A stretch of 64,000 nt of DNA from Clostridia bacterium (GTDB lineage Bacteria > Bacillota > Clostridia > Christensenellales > UBA1242). The DNA lies in assembly GCA_017409005.1 (NCBI GenBank), contig JAFQTP010000003.1:159699-223698 (forward strand). Reading direction: 5' to 3'. Made by a program: the position numbers and the translations under genes. Under the pieces are notes generated by a model, which did not search any database, was not told the origin of the DNA, and saw only the letters and a list, made by a program, of their open reading frames with translations. This document shows, one piece after another, positions 1 through 7,160 of this stretch. Positions within the stretch are counted from its first letter, which is position 1; the number at the start of each line of letters is the position of its first letter.

Positions 1-267
1 TTTTTGGAACTTATTAATCCAGAAATTCTAGAAGAAATTGGCGAAGCTTGCGAAATCGAGGGTTGTTTAAGTGTTAAAAACATGACCGGATATGTTAAAC
101 GTCCACAACAAATAACTGTTAAAGCTTGCGACCGCTATGGCAACGAATTTGTTATAACTGGCACTGGTTATTTAGCGTGTGCTTTATCACACGAAATTGA
201 CCACTTAAAAGGCATTTTATACATTGATAAAATGGTTCAAAAACCAGAAAAGAAAGGAAAAAAATAA
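1..267 (+). CDS. def: Peptide deformylase, C-terminal part (cut by window start)
   Basis: Removes the formyl group from the initiator methionine of nascent proteins, acting with the adjacent fmt product. The reading frame is open at base 1, so the N-terminal part including motif 1 lies outside the window. Visible are motif 2 (EGCLS, with the metal-binding Cys) and motif 3 (HEIDH, the HExxH metal site) followed by LKGILYIDKM. The stop TAA is directly followed by the fmt ATG, so the two are co-translated. A TTG at base 4 could be read as a start, but it would remove conserved deformylase sequence and is not the real start. Confidence 0.95.
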   Translation, partial: FLELINPEILEEIGEACEIEGCLSVKNMTGYVKRPQQITVKACDRYGNEFVITGTGYLACALSHEIDHLKGILYIDKMVQKPEKKGKK

Positions 268-1224
268 ATGAAAGTAGTATTTTTTGGAACTCCTGATTTT
301 GCAATTCCAACACTAACTAAACTAATTGAAAGCCATCACGAGGTTGTTGCGGTTGTAACTCAACCCGATAAACCTGTTGGCAGAAACGGAAAAGTTGTTT
401 ATAGTCCAGTTAAACAACTTGCACTTAAACACAATATTCCAGTTTTACAATATGCAAAAATTAGAAAAGAAGGCGTTACTGAATTAGTTAACCTTAATGC
501 CGATGTTTTTGTAACTGCTGCTTATGGTCAAATTTTAAGTAAGGAAATTTTAGATGCAAGCAAATATGGCGTGTTTAATGTGCATGGAAGTTTGCTTCCT
601 AAATATAGGGGAGCAGCTCCAATTCAGTGGGCGGTAATTAATGGCGAAAAAACAACCGGCATAACCATTTTAAAAAGCGACGTTGGCATGGACGATGGCG
701 ACATTATTTCAAAAACTGAGGTTGAAGTTTTGGAAAATGAAACTGCGGGCGAATTGTTTGATAGGCTTTCGGTTATTGGTGCAAATTGTTTAATTGATGC
801 ACTTTCTAGTTTGGAAAATGGAACAATTACATATACTCCACAAAACCACGACGAGGCCACTGTTTGTAAAATGCTTAAAAAAGAAATTTCTACTATAGAT
901 TTTTCTAAAACAAACATTGAGGTAAAAAATCTGGTTTTAGGATTAAACCCATGGCCAGTTGCTGAAATTAATTTGTTTGAAGGCCGATTTAAAGTGTATA
1001 AAGCACAGCTTGTGTCCGAACAAAAAATAAATCAACTTAATTTAACTAGTTCATATGTGCCAGGCGAAGTTGTTGTTGCAAGCCCAAAACAAGGTTTAAT
1101 TATTGCTTGCGCAACTGGATTTGTTGAAATTACCGAAATTCAAGCCGAAAATGGCAAGGTTATGAACGCTAAAAGTTTACTTAACGGAAAACAAATTAAA
1201 ATAGGTCAAATAGCAAATGAATAA
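268..1224 (+). CDS. fmt: Methionyl-tRNA formyltransferase
   Basis: Formylates Met-tRNA for translation initiation using 10-formyl-THF. The protein has 318 residues, the normal family length. The N-terminal formyltransferase domain opens with VVFFGTPDFA, and the catalytic triad is visible as Asn104 and His106 in NVHGSLLPKYRGAAPIQ and Asp142 in GMDDGD. The C-terminal OB-type tRNA-binding domain follows (LGLNPWPVA region). The start abuts the def stop with no gap, and the 3' end overlaps rsmB by 8 nt, so it lies inside a tightly coupled operon. Confidence 0.97.
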   Translation: MKVVFFGTPDFAIPTLTKLIESHHEVVAVVTQPDKPVGRNGKVVYSPVKQLALKHNIPVLQYAKIRKEGVTELVNLNADVFVTAAYGQILSKEILDASKYGVFNVHGSLLPKYRGAAPIQWAVINGEKTTGITILKSDVGMDDGDIISKTEVEVLENETAGELFDRLSVIGANCLIDALSSLENGTITYTPQNHDEATVCKMLKKEISTIDFSKTNIEVKNLVLGLNPWPVAEINLFEGRFKVYKAQLVSEQKINQLNLTSSYVPGEVVVASPKQGLIIACATGFVEITEIQAENGKVMNAKSLLNGKQIKIGQIANE

Positions 1225-2494
1225 AGAACTTGAACTTTCTTTTAAAATTTTAAATAATGTATATTCAAGTGGTGCTTATGCGTCAATTGAACTAAATAAA
1301 AACTATTCCGAAAAACTTAATTTTAATCTAGTTACCAAAATTGTTTATGGTGTTATGGATTACGATGTTAAGTTGGGATATTTTATTAGTTTATTCTATT
1401 CAAAAGCGCCAAAAGCACAGGTTAAAACTTTGCTTAAACTTGCAGCTTATGTTGCTATGGAAGTAGATAGCATTCCTAAATATGCCATTGTAAACGAACT
1501 GGTTGAAATTGCTAAACACTCAAAACTTAAACCATACACTTCATTTATTAACGCAGTTTTAAAAAAGATGGTTAATTCTGAGTTTGTTTTACCTGATTCA
1601 AAAAATAAACAACAGTTTTTATCTGTTAAACATTCAAAGCCAATTTGGTTTGTAGATTTACTTTTAAAAACTCTGCCATATGAAGAAGCAATCAGTTATT
1701 TATCTTGCGAACTTCCAACCGACACACACATTCGAATTAATACATTAAAGTGCGAAATAGATAATTTTATTGCAATTCTAGATAATCGTAACATTGCATA
1801 TAAACCATCGTTTTCTGCAGATTCGTTGTTTGTAGACTATTCCGAACTTGTTAGGCATAAAGACTTAGTTGGGTTATATACTCCTCAGGGCATACCTAGC
1901 ATGATTGTTGCAAAAAATGTTGTAGGCACTCAAATTTTAGATGCTTGTTCGGCGCCAGGCGGAAAGGCTGTTTATGCCGCAACTCTAAATGCACAAAGCA
2001 GTGTTATTGCTTGTGATATTCATGCACATCGCATAAAATTAATTAACGATTATAAACAAAATATGGGTGTAAGTAATTTAGAAAGTTTAAAACTAGATGC
2101 TTCTAAATTTAATTCAGAGTTTGAAAATAAATTTGATTGTGTTTTGCTAGATGTTCCTTGCTCTGGCTTAGGAGTGGTTTCTAAAAAACCAGATATGCTA
2201 ATTAAAGACGAACCAAACATTTTAAAAATTGCCGAACTTCAATATAAAATTTTAGAAAATAATGCTAAATATTTACAGGTTGGCGGAACGTTAATTTATA
2301 GCACATGCACAATAACAAAAGAAGAAAATGAAAATATTTTAAACAAATTTTTAAACGAACACCCAAATTTTAAAATTGCAAATGTTGAAACTTTTGGTGT
2401 TCCGTGCGTAGATACTTGTGGGTTTAAAACCTTCTACCCACACATAAGCAAAACAGAAGGATTTTTTATAGGGAAATTGGTACGATATGAATAA
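1217..2494 (+). CDS. rsmB: 16S rRNA (cytosine-967-C5)-methyltransferase RsmB
   Basis: Methylates C967 of 16S rRNA. The 425 residues comprise an N-terminal NusB-like RNA-binding domain (about 1-130) and a C-terminal SAM-dependent Rossmann methyltransferase domain. The SAM loop DACSAPGGK is near residue 242, and the two cysteines of the m5C mechanism are seen in DVPCSGLG (near 313) and YSTCT (near 362). The ATG overlaps the fmt stop as ATGAATAA. The 3' end overlaps rlmN by another 8 nt. Confidence 0.95.
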   Translation: MNKELELSFKILNNVYSSGAYASIELNKNYSEKLNFNLVTKIVYGVMDYDVKLGYFISLFYSKAPKAQVKTLLKLAAYVAMEVDSIPKYAIVNELVEIAKHSKLKPYTSFINAVLKKMVNSEFVLPDSKNKQQFLSVKHSKPIWFVDLLLKTLPYEEAISYLSCELPTDTHIRINTLKCEIDNFIAILDNRNIAYKPSFSADSLFVDYSELVRHKDLVGLYTPQGIPSMIVAKNVVGTQILDACSAPGGKAVYAATLNAQSSVIACDIHAHRIKLINDYKQNMGVSNLESLKLDASKFNSEFENKFDCVLLDVPCSGLGVVSKKPDMLIKDEPNILKIAELQYKILENNAKYLQVGGTLIYSTCTITKEENENILNKFLNEHPNFKIANVETFGVPCVDTCGFKTFYPHISKTEGFFIGKLVRYE

Positions 2495-3779
2495 TTTATT
2501 AGATTATAATTTAACCGAACTTACAACCATTGTTGAAGGGCTTTCAGAACCAAAATTTAGAGCAAAACAGCTTTATAATGCCATTTTAAATGGTAAAAAC
2601 TTTAACAATAACACAGTTTTAAATAAATCACTTTTAGAAAAATTAAAACAAAATGGTTATTTAATGCAAGCTGTTAAAATTAACAAAACTTTTAAATCAA
2701 AAGATAAAACCATTAAGTTTTTATATAAACTTTCCGACGAAAACCTTATCGAGGGTGTTTTAATGCAACATAGCTATGGTAAAACACTTTGCATTAGCAC
2801 TCAAGTTGGCTGCAAAATGAATTGTTCGTTTTGTGCAAGTGGTTTAAAGTTTATTCGTAACTTAACTGCGGGCGAAATTTTAGGTCAAATTGTTGCTGTT
2901 AACCAATTTTTAGGTGGAACTGTTTCCGAACGTGAAATTACAAACCTTGTTTTAATGGGCTCTGGTGAACCACTTGATAACTTTGATAATGTTGTTAAAT
3001 TTTTAAAACTTGCAACTTCCGACGATGGCTTTAACTTTAGCGTTCGAAACATAACACTTTCAACTTGTGGCATTCCAAGTAAAATTGAAAAATTAGCCGA
3101 TTTAGGGTTAAACATTAATCTTGCAATTTCGCTTCATGCACCAAACAACGAAATTCGAAAACAAATTATGCCTGTTGCTAAAAGTTTTTCTATTAATAGC
3201 GTTATTGAGGCAGCTAATCACTATTACACCATAACAAATCGTAAAATCTACATTGAATATACTTTAATTGATGGTGTTAACTCAACTCCGGCTCATGCAA
3301 GAGAACTTGCCGAATTACTTTCTGAACTTAACTGCCGTGTTAACCTAATTAGTTTAAACGAAGTTAAGGAACGTGGTTTAAAAGGTGTTAACGAAAACAA
3401 AACCAACTTGTTTTTACGTGAACTTCTTAAATGTGGTGTAAGTGCAACAATTAGGCGTAGTTTGGGCGACGATGTAGATGGTGCTTGTGGTCAGCTTCGA
3501 AACAAAGAACTTAGCGGTGAAAAATCAAAATTTGAGGTTTCAACCGAACAAGTTAAACGTGAAGTTACAAAGGATAAGTCTGTTAAATCTGGTTTGGAAA
3601 AACGTGCCACTAACACTAAAACTCATCAAGCAAAAAATTCCAGTTCAAGTAAAACAACTAAATTTAATAAAACAACTCGTTCTAACGATAAATTTCAAAA
3701 AAGTTCTAAAATTCAACAAAATAATAAACAATCAAAATTTAAAAAATCTAACAAAGTAGGTAAGGGCAATTACAGGTAA
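2487..3779 (+). CDS. rlmN: Dual-specificity 23S rRNA/tRNA adenine-C2 methyltransferase RlmN, with basic low-complexity tail
   Basis: Radical-SAM enzyme that methylates C2 of A2503 in 23S rRNA and A37 of some tRNAs. The iron-sulfur motif CKMNCSFC lies near residues 109-116, the SAM-binding GSGEP follows, and the C-terminal mechanistic Cys is in DGACGQL near 332. The family usually ends near 340-350. Here about 90 extra residues (about 337-430) rich in Lys, Ser, Thr, Asn and Gln follow, with no recognisable fold. The gene starts 8 nt inside rsmB, and its end overlaps rsgA. The stp and prkC genes often found after rlmN in Firmicutes are absent. Confidence 0.95.
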   Translation: MNNLLDYNLTELTTIVEGLSEPKFRAKQLYNAILNGKNFNNNTVLNKSLLEKLKQNGYLMQAVKINKTFKSKDKTIKFLYKLSDENLIEGVLMQHSYGKTLCISTQVGCKMNCSFCASGLKFIRNLTAGEILGQIVAVNQFLGGTVSEREITNLVLMGSGEPLDNFDNVVKFLKLATSDDGFNFSVRNITLSTCGIPSKIEKLADLGLNINLAISLHAPNNEIRKQIMPVAKSFSINSVIEAANHYYTITNRKIYIEYTLIDGVNSTPAHARELAELLSELNCRVNLISLNEVKERGLKGVNENKTNLFLRELLKCGVSATIRRSLGDDVDGACGQLRNKELSGEKSKFEVSTEQVKREVTKDKSVKSGLEKRATNTKTHQAKNSSSSKTTKFNKTTRSNDKFQKSSKIQQNNKQSKFKKSNKVGKGNYR

Positions 3780-4635
3780 AATAATTAAAGGCATTGCTAA
3801 TCAATTTATTGTTTGGGCAGATGGCAAAAATTTTAATGCAGTTCCGCTTGGAAACCTAAAAAAACAAGGCAGATTGCTTGTGGGCGACAATGTTGAACTT
3901 AAAAAAGACGATTTTAGTAGTAACTATGTTATTACTAAAGTTTTGCCTCGCAAAAATGAAATTGTTAGGCCAAAAGTTACCAATATCGACCAACTTCTAA
4001 TTGTTATTTCTGCTGTTCCTAAACCTGATTTGTATTTGGTTGATAAACTAATAGTTAATGCTATTTTAAACAACATTAAGCCAATTTTGGTGCTTAACAA
4101 AACCGATTTACTTACTCAAACCGAAATTGACGAATATGTTTCTGAATTTTCGCCTGCTGTTGAACAAATTATTTTAACAAGTGCGTTAAACAATAAAAAT
4201 ATATCCGAATTAAAAGAAGTTTTAAAAAATAAAACAAGCGTGTTTGCAGGGCAAAGTGCTGTAGGAAAAAGTAGTTTATTAAATGCTATCGATAGTTCAA
4301 TAAATCAAGCAACCAACATTCTTAGTAAAAAAGTTGAACGAGGCAAACACACAACTCGTGAATGCACAATTTTTGTATTAGACGAAAATATTTTAATTGC
4401 CGACACACCTGGTTTTAGCATGCTTGAACTTAGTTTAAAACATTCCGAACTTGCATCATGCTATCCAGAATTTGCCGATTACACTTGCAAATTTACAAAT
4501 TGTTCGCACACCAACGAACAACACTGCGGTGTTAAAAATGCTGTAGAAATTGGCGAGATAAACAAAAATCGTTATTTGCGTTACGTTGAACATTTTAAAC
4601 AATTAAAAACCAAGTGGGATAAACAATATGATTAA
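3769..4635 (+). CDS. rsgA: Ribosome small-subunit GTPase RsgA, probable ATT start
   Basis: Late 30S assembly GTPase. It has circularly permuted G motifs: NKTD (G4) near residue 107, GQSAVGKSS (G1) near 160, TTRE (G2), DTPGF (G3), then the C-terminal zinc cluster with Cys and His residues in CKFTNCSHTNEQHC. The first ATG/GTG/TTG codon (TTG at 3874) would delete the N-terminal OB fold, whose typical sequence GKIIKGIANQFIVW is encoded upstream. Between the in-frame TAG at 3757 and that TTG no standard start exists. ATT at 3769, giving M-T-G-K-I, fits the family N-terminus and predicts 288 residues. It overlaps rlmN by 11 nt and rpe by 8 nt. Confidence 0.9.
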   Translation: MTGKIIKGIANQFIVWADGKNFNAVPLGNLKKQGRLLVGDNVELKKDDFSSNYVITKVLPRKNEIVRPKVTNIDQLLIVISAVPKPDLYLVDKLIVNAILNNIKPILVLNKTDLLTQTEIDEYVSEFSPAVEQIILTSALNNKNISELKEVLKNKTSVFAGQSAVGKSSLLNAIDSSINQATNILSKKVERGKHTTRECTIFVLDENILIADTPGFSMLELSLKHSELASCYPEFADYTCKFTNCSHTNEQHCGVKNAVEIGEINKNRYLRYVEHFKQLKTKWDKQYD

Positions 4636-5293
4636 AATTGCTCCATCAACAAATCCTGAAAAGGAAGAAAATTTAATAGAATATGTTAAAAGTTTAGAGG
4701 CTGCAGGTGCCGATTATTTGCATTGCGACGTTATGGATGGAAAGTTTGTTGAGGCAACATGCTTATCAAGCCAAAAACTATTGGAAGTAAGCCAAAATAG
4801 TTCAATTTTGCTAGATGTTCATTTAATGGTTGCAAACCCAATTCAAGTGTTTGAAAACTATTTAAAAGCAAAGCCAAGCATTGTAACTGTGCATTACGAA
4901 AGTTTTTCTAATGCTCAAAACTTGGTTTATATGCTTCAAGAAATTAAAAAACGTAAAATAATGGTTGGTTTAAGCATTAAACCACAAACCAAAATTAGAG
5001 ATATCGAGCCATATTTGCCGCTTGTAGATTTGGTTTTAATTATGAGTGTAGAGCCAGGTAAAAGCGGACAAACATTCATCGATAATTCGCTTAACAAAAT
5101 TGCCGAACTTAAAAATGTTTGCGAGGCTAGGGAATATAACATAAAAATAGAAGTTGATGGTGGCATAACACTTAACAATGTTAAGGCGGTTGCCGATGCC
5201 GGCGCAAATATTGTTGTAATGGGTAGTGCGGTTTATAAAGCCGAAAATAAAGCCGAATTTTTACAAAATGTGAGGGCAAAAGTTAATGGCTAA
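4628..5293 (+). CDS. rpe: Ribulose-phosphate 3-epimerase
   Basis: Interconverts ribulose 5-phosphate and xylulose 5-phosphate in the non-oxidative pentose phosphate pathway. This TIM barrel of 221 residues carries the metal and catalytic motifs HCDVMDG, DVHLM, MSVEPGKSGQ and EVDGGI in order. The usual VPN after the first motif is VEA here. It starts 8 nt inside rsgA and ends 8 nt inside the next gene, so expression is coupled to the ribosome-maturation operon, as is common in Firmicutes. Confidence 0.96.
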   Translation: MIKIAPSTNPEKEENLIEYVKSLEAAGADYLHCDVMDGKFVEATCLSSQKLLEVSQNSSILLDVHLMVANPIQVFENYLKAKPSIVTVHYESFSNAQNLVYMLQEIKKRKIMVGLSIKPQTKIRDIEPYLPLVDLVLIMSVEPGKSGQTFIDNSLNKIAELKNVCEAREYNIKIEVDGGITLNNVKAVADAGANIVVMGSAVYKAENKAEFLQNVRAKVNG

Positions 5294-6056
5294 AGTTTTT
5301 AAGAAAATAAAAGAATATTTTAGCGAGTGGAATTGGTTTGAACTAACATTTATAATTGTTTTTGAACTAGCTTTTATTGTTTTAGGAATTGTTTTAAAAC
5401 AGTCATTCTTTTCGTGTTTATATTCAATAGCAATTTTGCTAGGCGCTTTCTTTTTAGCAAAAGGGAAATGGTATGCATACATTTTTTGTATTTTAGGTAT
5501 TTTAAACTATGTTTATTTATCTTTTACCGAAATGTATTATGCCGAAGCTGTTTGGCATCTTTGTTTCACTGTTCCAATGTATGTGGTTAGCATGATTCAG
5601 TGGTTTAAACACCAACAAGGCAAAGAAGTTAAAATTCGTCGCATCACAAAATTAGAAACAATTTTATTCATTTTAGGTGTTATTATTTTGTGCGTTTTAA
5701 TTTGGCTTGTTTTAACACTAATTGAAGCACCTCAGGCATTAACAAGTGCGTTAGCGGTTACTTTTTCAGCAATGGCAAATTATTTAGCAATGCGTAGAAG
5801 CGATTGGTCGTTTGTTGCATATTGCTTCGATGATGTGTTTGTAATAGTTCTTTGGTTAATTCCTGTAATTCAAGGCGAAACAGCCGTGTTTAATGTAATG
5901 CTTACAATGTTTGCATTTTTAATTAACGACACTTATGGCTTAATTAATTGGAGCCGAATTAAGCGTAAGCAGTCAATGCTAGATAGTGAGAAAGCTGAAG
6001 TTTCTAAATCTCAGTTAGAACAACCATCAGAAACACAACAAATAAAAAATGATTAA
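5286..6056 (+). CDS. pnuC: PnuC-family vitamin/nucleoside transporter
   Basis: Integral membrane protein of 256 residues with about seven hydrophobic helices. The PnuC fold is indicated by the internal block ending in P-M-Y-V-V-S-M-I-Q-W-F, the RRITKLE linker, and the late block with MRRSDW and NDTYGLINW. PnuC proteins import nicotinamide riboside; relatives import thiamine (PnuT) or riboflavin, and the substrate cannot be read from the sequence. The gene occupies the slot where many Firmicutes carry thiN after rpe, so a thiamine link is possible but unproven. It overlaps rpe by 8 nt and is followed by a terminator. Confidence 0.8.
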   Translation: MAKVFKKIKEYFSEWNWFELTFIIVFELAFIVLGIVLKQSFFSCLYSIAILLGAFFLAKGKWYAYIFCILGILNYVYLSFTEMYYAEAVWHLCFTVPMYVVSMIQWFKHQQGKEVKIRRITKLETILFILGVIILCVLIWLVLTLIEAPQALTSALAVTFSAMANYLAMRRSDWSFVAYCFDDVFVIVLWLIPVIQGETAVFNVMLTMFAFLINDTYGLINWSRIKRKQSMLDSEKAEVSKSQLEQPSETQQIKND

Positions 6057-6063
6057 AAAAATA

Positions 6064-6092
6064 AAGAATATGCCTAAACATATTCTTTTTTT
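6064..6092 (+). terminator. Intrinsic terminator after the def-pnuC operon
   Basis: A 9-bp perfect stem AAGAATATG/CATATTCTT with loop CCTAAA is followed by a run of T, 7 nt after the pnuC stop. Confidence 0.85.
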
Positions 6093-6149
6093 AACCTAAA
6101 ATATTAATTATTCATATAATTTATAAAAACCTTTTGGGAGGTAACTTAT

Positions 6150-6227
6150 TTGAAAATTTATTGCATTAAATGTCCAAAATTTTTAAGCCCACTTCTAAAA
6201 CTTATCTTTAGAAAAAGTCTATCATAA
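6150..6227 (+). CDS. spoVM: Stage V sporulation protein SpoVM (25 aa)
   Basis: SpoVM is an amphipathic peptide that marks the convex forespore surface and anchors SpoIVA for spore coat assembly. A strong Shine-Dalgarno (GGGAGGT at 6136-6142) precedes TTG at 6150, which opens a 25-codon frame reading M-K-I-Y-C-I-K-C-P-K-F-L then a hydrophobic and basic C-terminus. The pattern M-K-x-Y-x-I-K-x-P-K-F-L matches SpoVM closely, including the curvature-sensing Pro9. The position between the rpe operon and rpmB is the classic spoVM locus. Short length makes this a pattern call, but motif, RBS and synteny agree. Confidence 0.85.
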   Translation: MKIYCIKCPKFLSPLLKLIFRKSLS

Positions 6228-6256
6228 TTTAACCTATATTTAAAATAGGGTAAACA

Positions 6257-6290
6257 ATAAAAAAAAGGAGGTTATGCTCCTTATTTTTTA
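6257..6290 (-). terminator. Terminator of rpmB
   Basis: The stem AAGGAG/CTCCTT (6265-6282 on the plus strand) is flanked by A and T runs. On the minus strand it gives a U-tract just after the rpmB stop; it may also act on spoVM transcripts. Confidence 0.8.
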
Positions 6291-6291
6291 A

Positions 6292-6477
6292 TTAGTTACC
6301 TTTTTTTAATGTTTTTAGGCATCTTGTGCAAATGTATTGTTGTTCAGGTTTGCCATCAACTTCAATAGCTTTCTTTTGTAGGTTTGCACTCCATGTGCGT
6401 TTAGTTGCAATATGAGAATGGCTTACTGTGTTGCCTGAAACTTTACCTTTTCCACAAATATAACATACTCTTGGCAT
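6292..6477 (-). CDS. rpmB: Large ribosomal subunit protein bL28, zinc-binding type
   Basis: Ribosomal protein of 61 residues. It keeps the family core (VSHSHIATKRTW...N) and has two CxxC pairs, CYIC at residues 5-8 and CTRC near 52-55, so it is the zinc-ribbon form rather than the zinc-free paralogue. A good RBS (GGAGGTT on the minus strand, plus positions 6481-6487) precedes the start. It is transcribed away from the Asp23-family gene, as in Bacillus and Clostridium. Confidence 0.97.
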   Translation of the reverse strand: MPRVCYICGKGKVSGNTVSHSHIATKRTWSANLQKKAIEVDGKPEQQYICTRCLKTLKKGN

Positions 6478-6666
6478 AATAACCTCCGTTCAAATTTAAA
6501 CTGCAATGTATTATAACAAATAAAGTTATAATGTGCAACCATATTTTTTAAAAAAAATTACAATTAACCTCAAATGTCAGTTTTTTTGGCTCGTAAAATA
6601 GGCAAAGTTTACAAAAGTTAATAATTTTGTTTACTTTTTTAACACCTTATTGTAATATATAATAAG

Positions 6667-6688
6667 TATGTGGAGAGTTGTCCGCATA
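6667..6688 (+). other. Hairpin in the leader of the Asp23-family gene
   Basis: TATGTGG and CCGCATA form a 7-bp stem (one G-T pair) around AGAGTTGT, just downstream of a -10-like TATAAT (6658-6663). The following tract is not T-rich enough for a good terminator; it may be a 5' UTR structure. No -35 element is convincing. Confidence 0.35.
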
Positions 6689-6757
6689 TAATTTTACCTA
6701 TGTAATTAATATGATATATATTAGTTATATTTACTAAGTTATTATAAAGGAGAAAAC

Positions 6758-7114
6758 ATGTCAGTTAAAACAAGTAATGCCTATGGTAATATAACCATTT
6801 CAAACGAAGCCATTGCCATTGTAACAGGCTACATTGCTCGCGATTGCTATGGTGTTGTAGATTTGGTTAATCAAAAATTAACTGATAGTTTTTCAGGCTT
6901 ATTTACTAAAAAACAAAAAACTTTAAGTAAAGGTATCAAAATTTTAACGGTTAATAACCGCATTTATGTGGACCTTTATGTTGTGTTAAAGTATGGTGTT
7001 TCTATTGGTGCTGTTGCCGATAGTTTAAAAAAATCAGTAAAATATGGTTTAGAGCAGTTCACAGGAATGATTATCGACTCAGTAAACGTTAACGTTGTTG
7101 GCGTTAGAGTTTAG
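6758..7114 (+). CDS. Asp23/Gls24 family envelope-stress protein (YloU-like)
   Basis: Small protein of 118 residues with the Asp23/Gls24 signature: an N-terminal GNITISNEAIAIVTGYIA block, a central hydrophobic beta region (IYVDLYVVLKYGVSIGAVADS), and a C-terminal VNVNVVGVRV strand. Members associate with the membrane and are linked to cell-envelope homeostasis; the biochemical activity is unknown. It lies 46 nt before fakA, an association conserved across Firmicutes. The RBS is AAAGGAG. Confidence 0.92.
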   Translation: MSVKTSNAYGNITISNEAIAIVTGYIARDCYGVVDLVNQKLTDSFSGLFTKKQKTLSKGIKILTVNNRIYVDLYVVLKYGVSIGAVADSLKKSVKYGLEQFTGMIIDSVNVNVVGVRV

Positions 7115-7160
7115 TAGTTATTGTTGCTGTGTTTTTTTCGTGTTTTAAAAGGAGTTATTA

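Noticed and set aside
3478-3759. Alternative frame in the rlmN tail region
   Set aside because: It overlaps the AT-rich RlmN extension in another frame and shows no RBS or homology; it could not supply a start for rsgA, which is in a different frame after a TAG.
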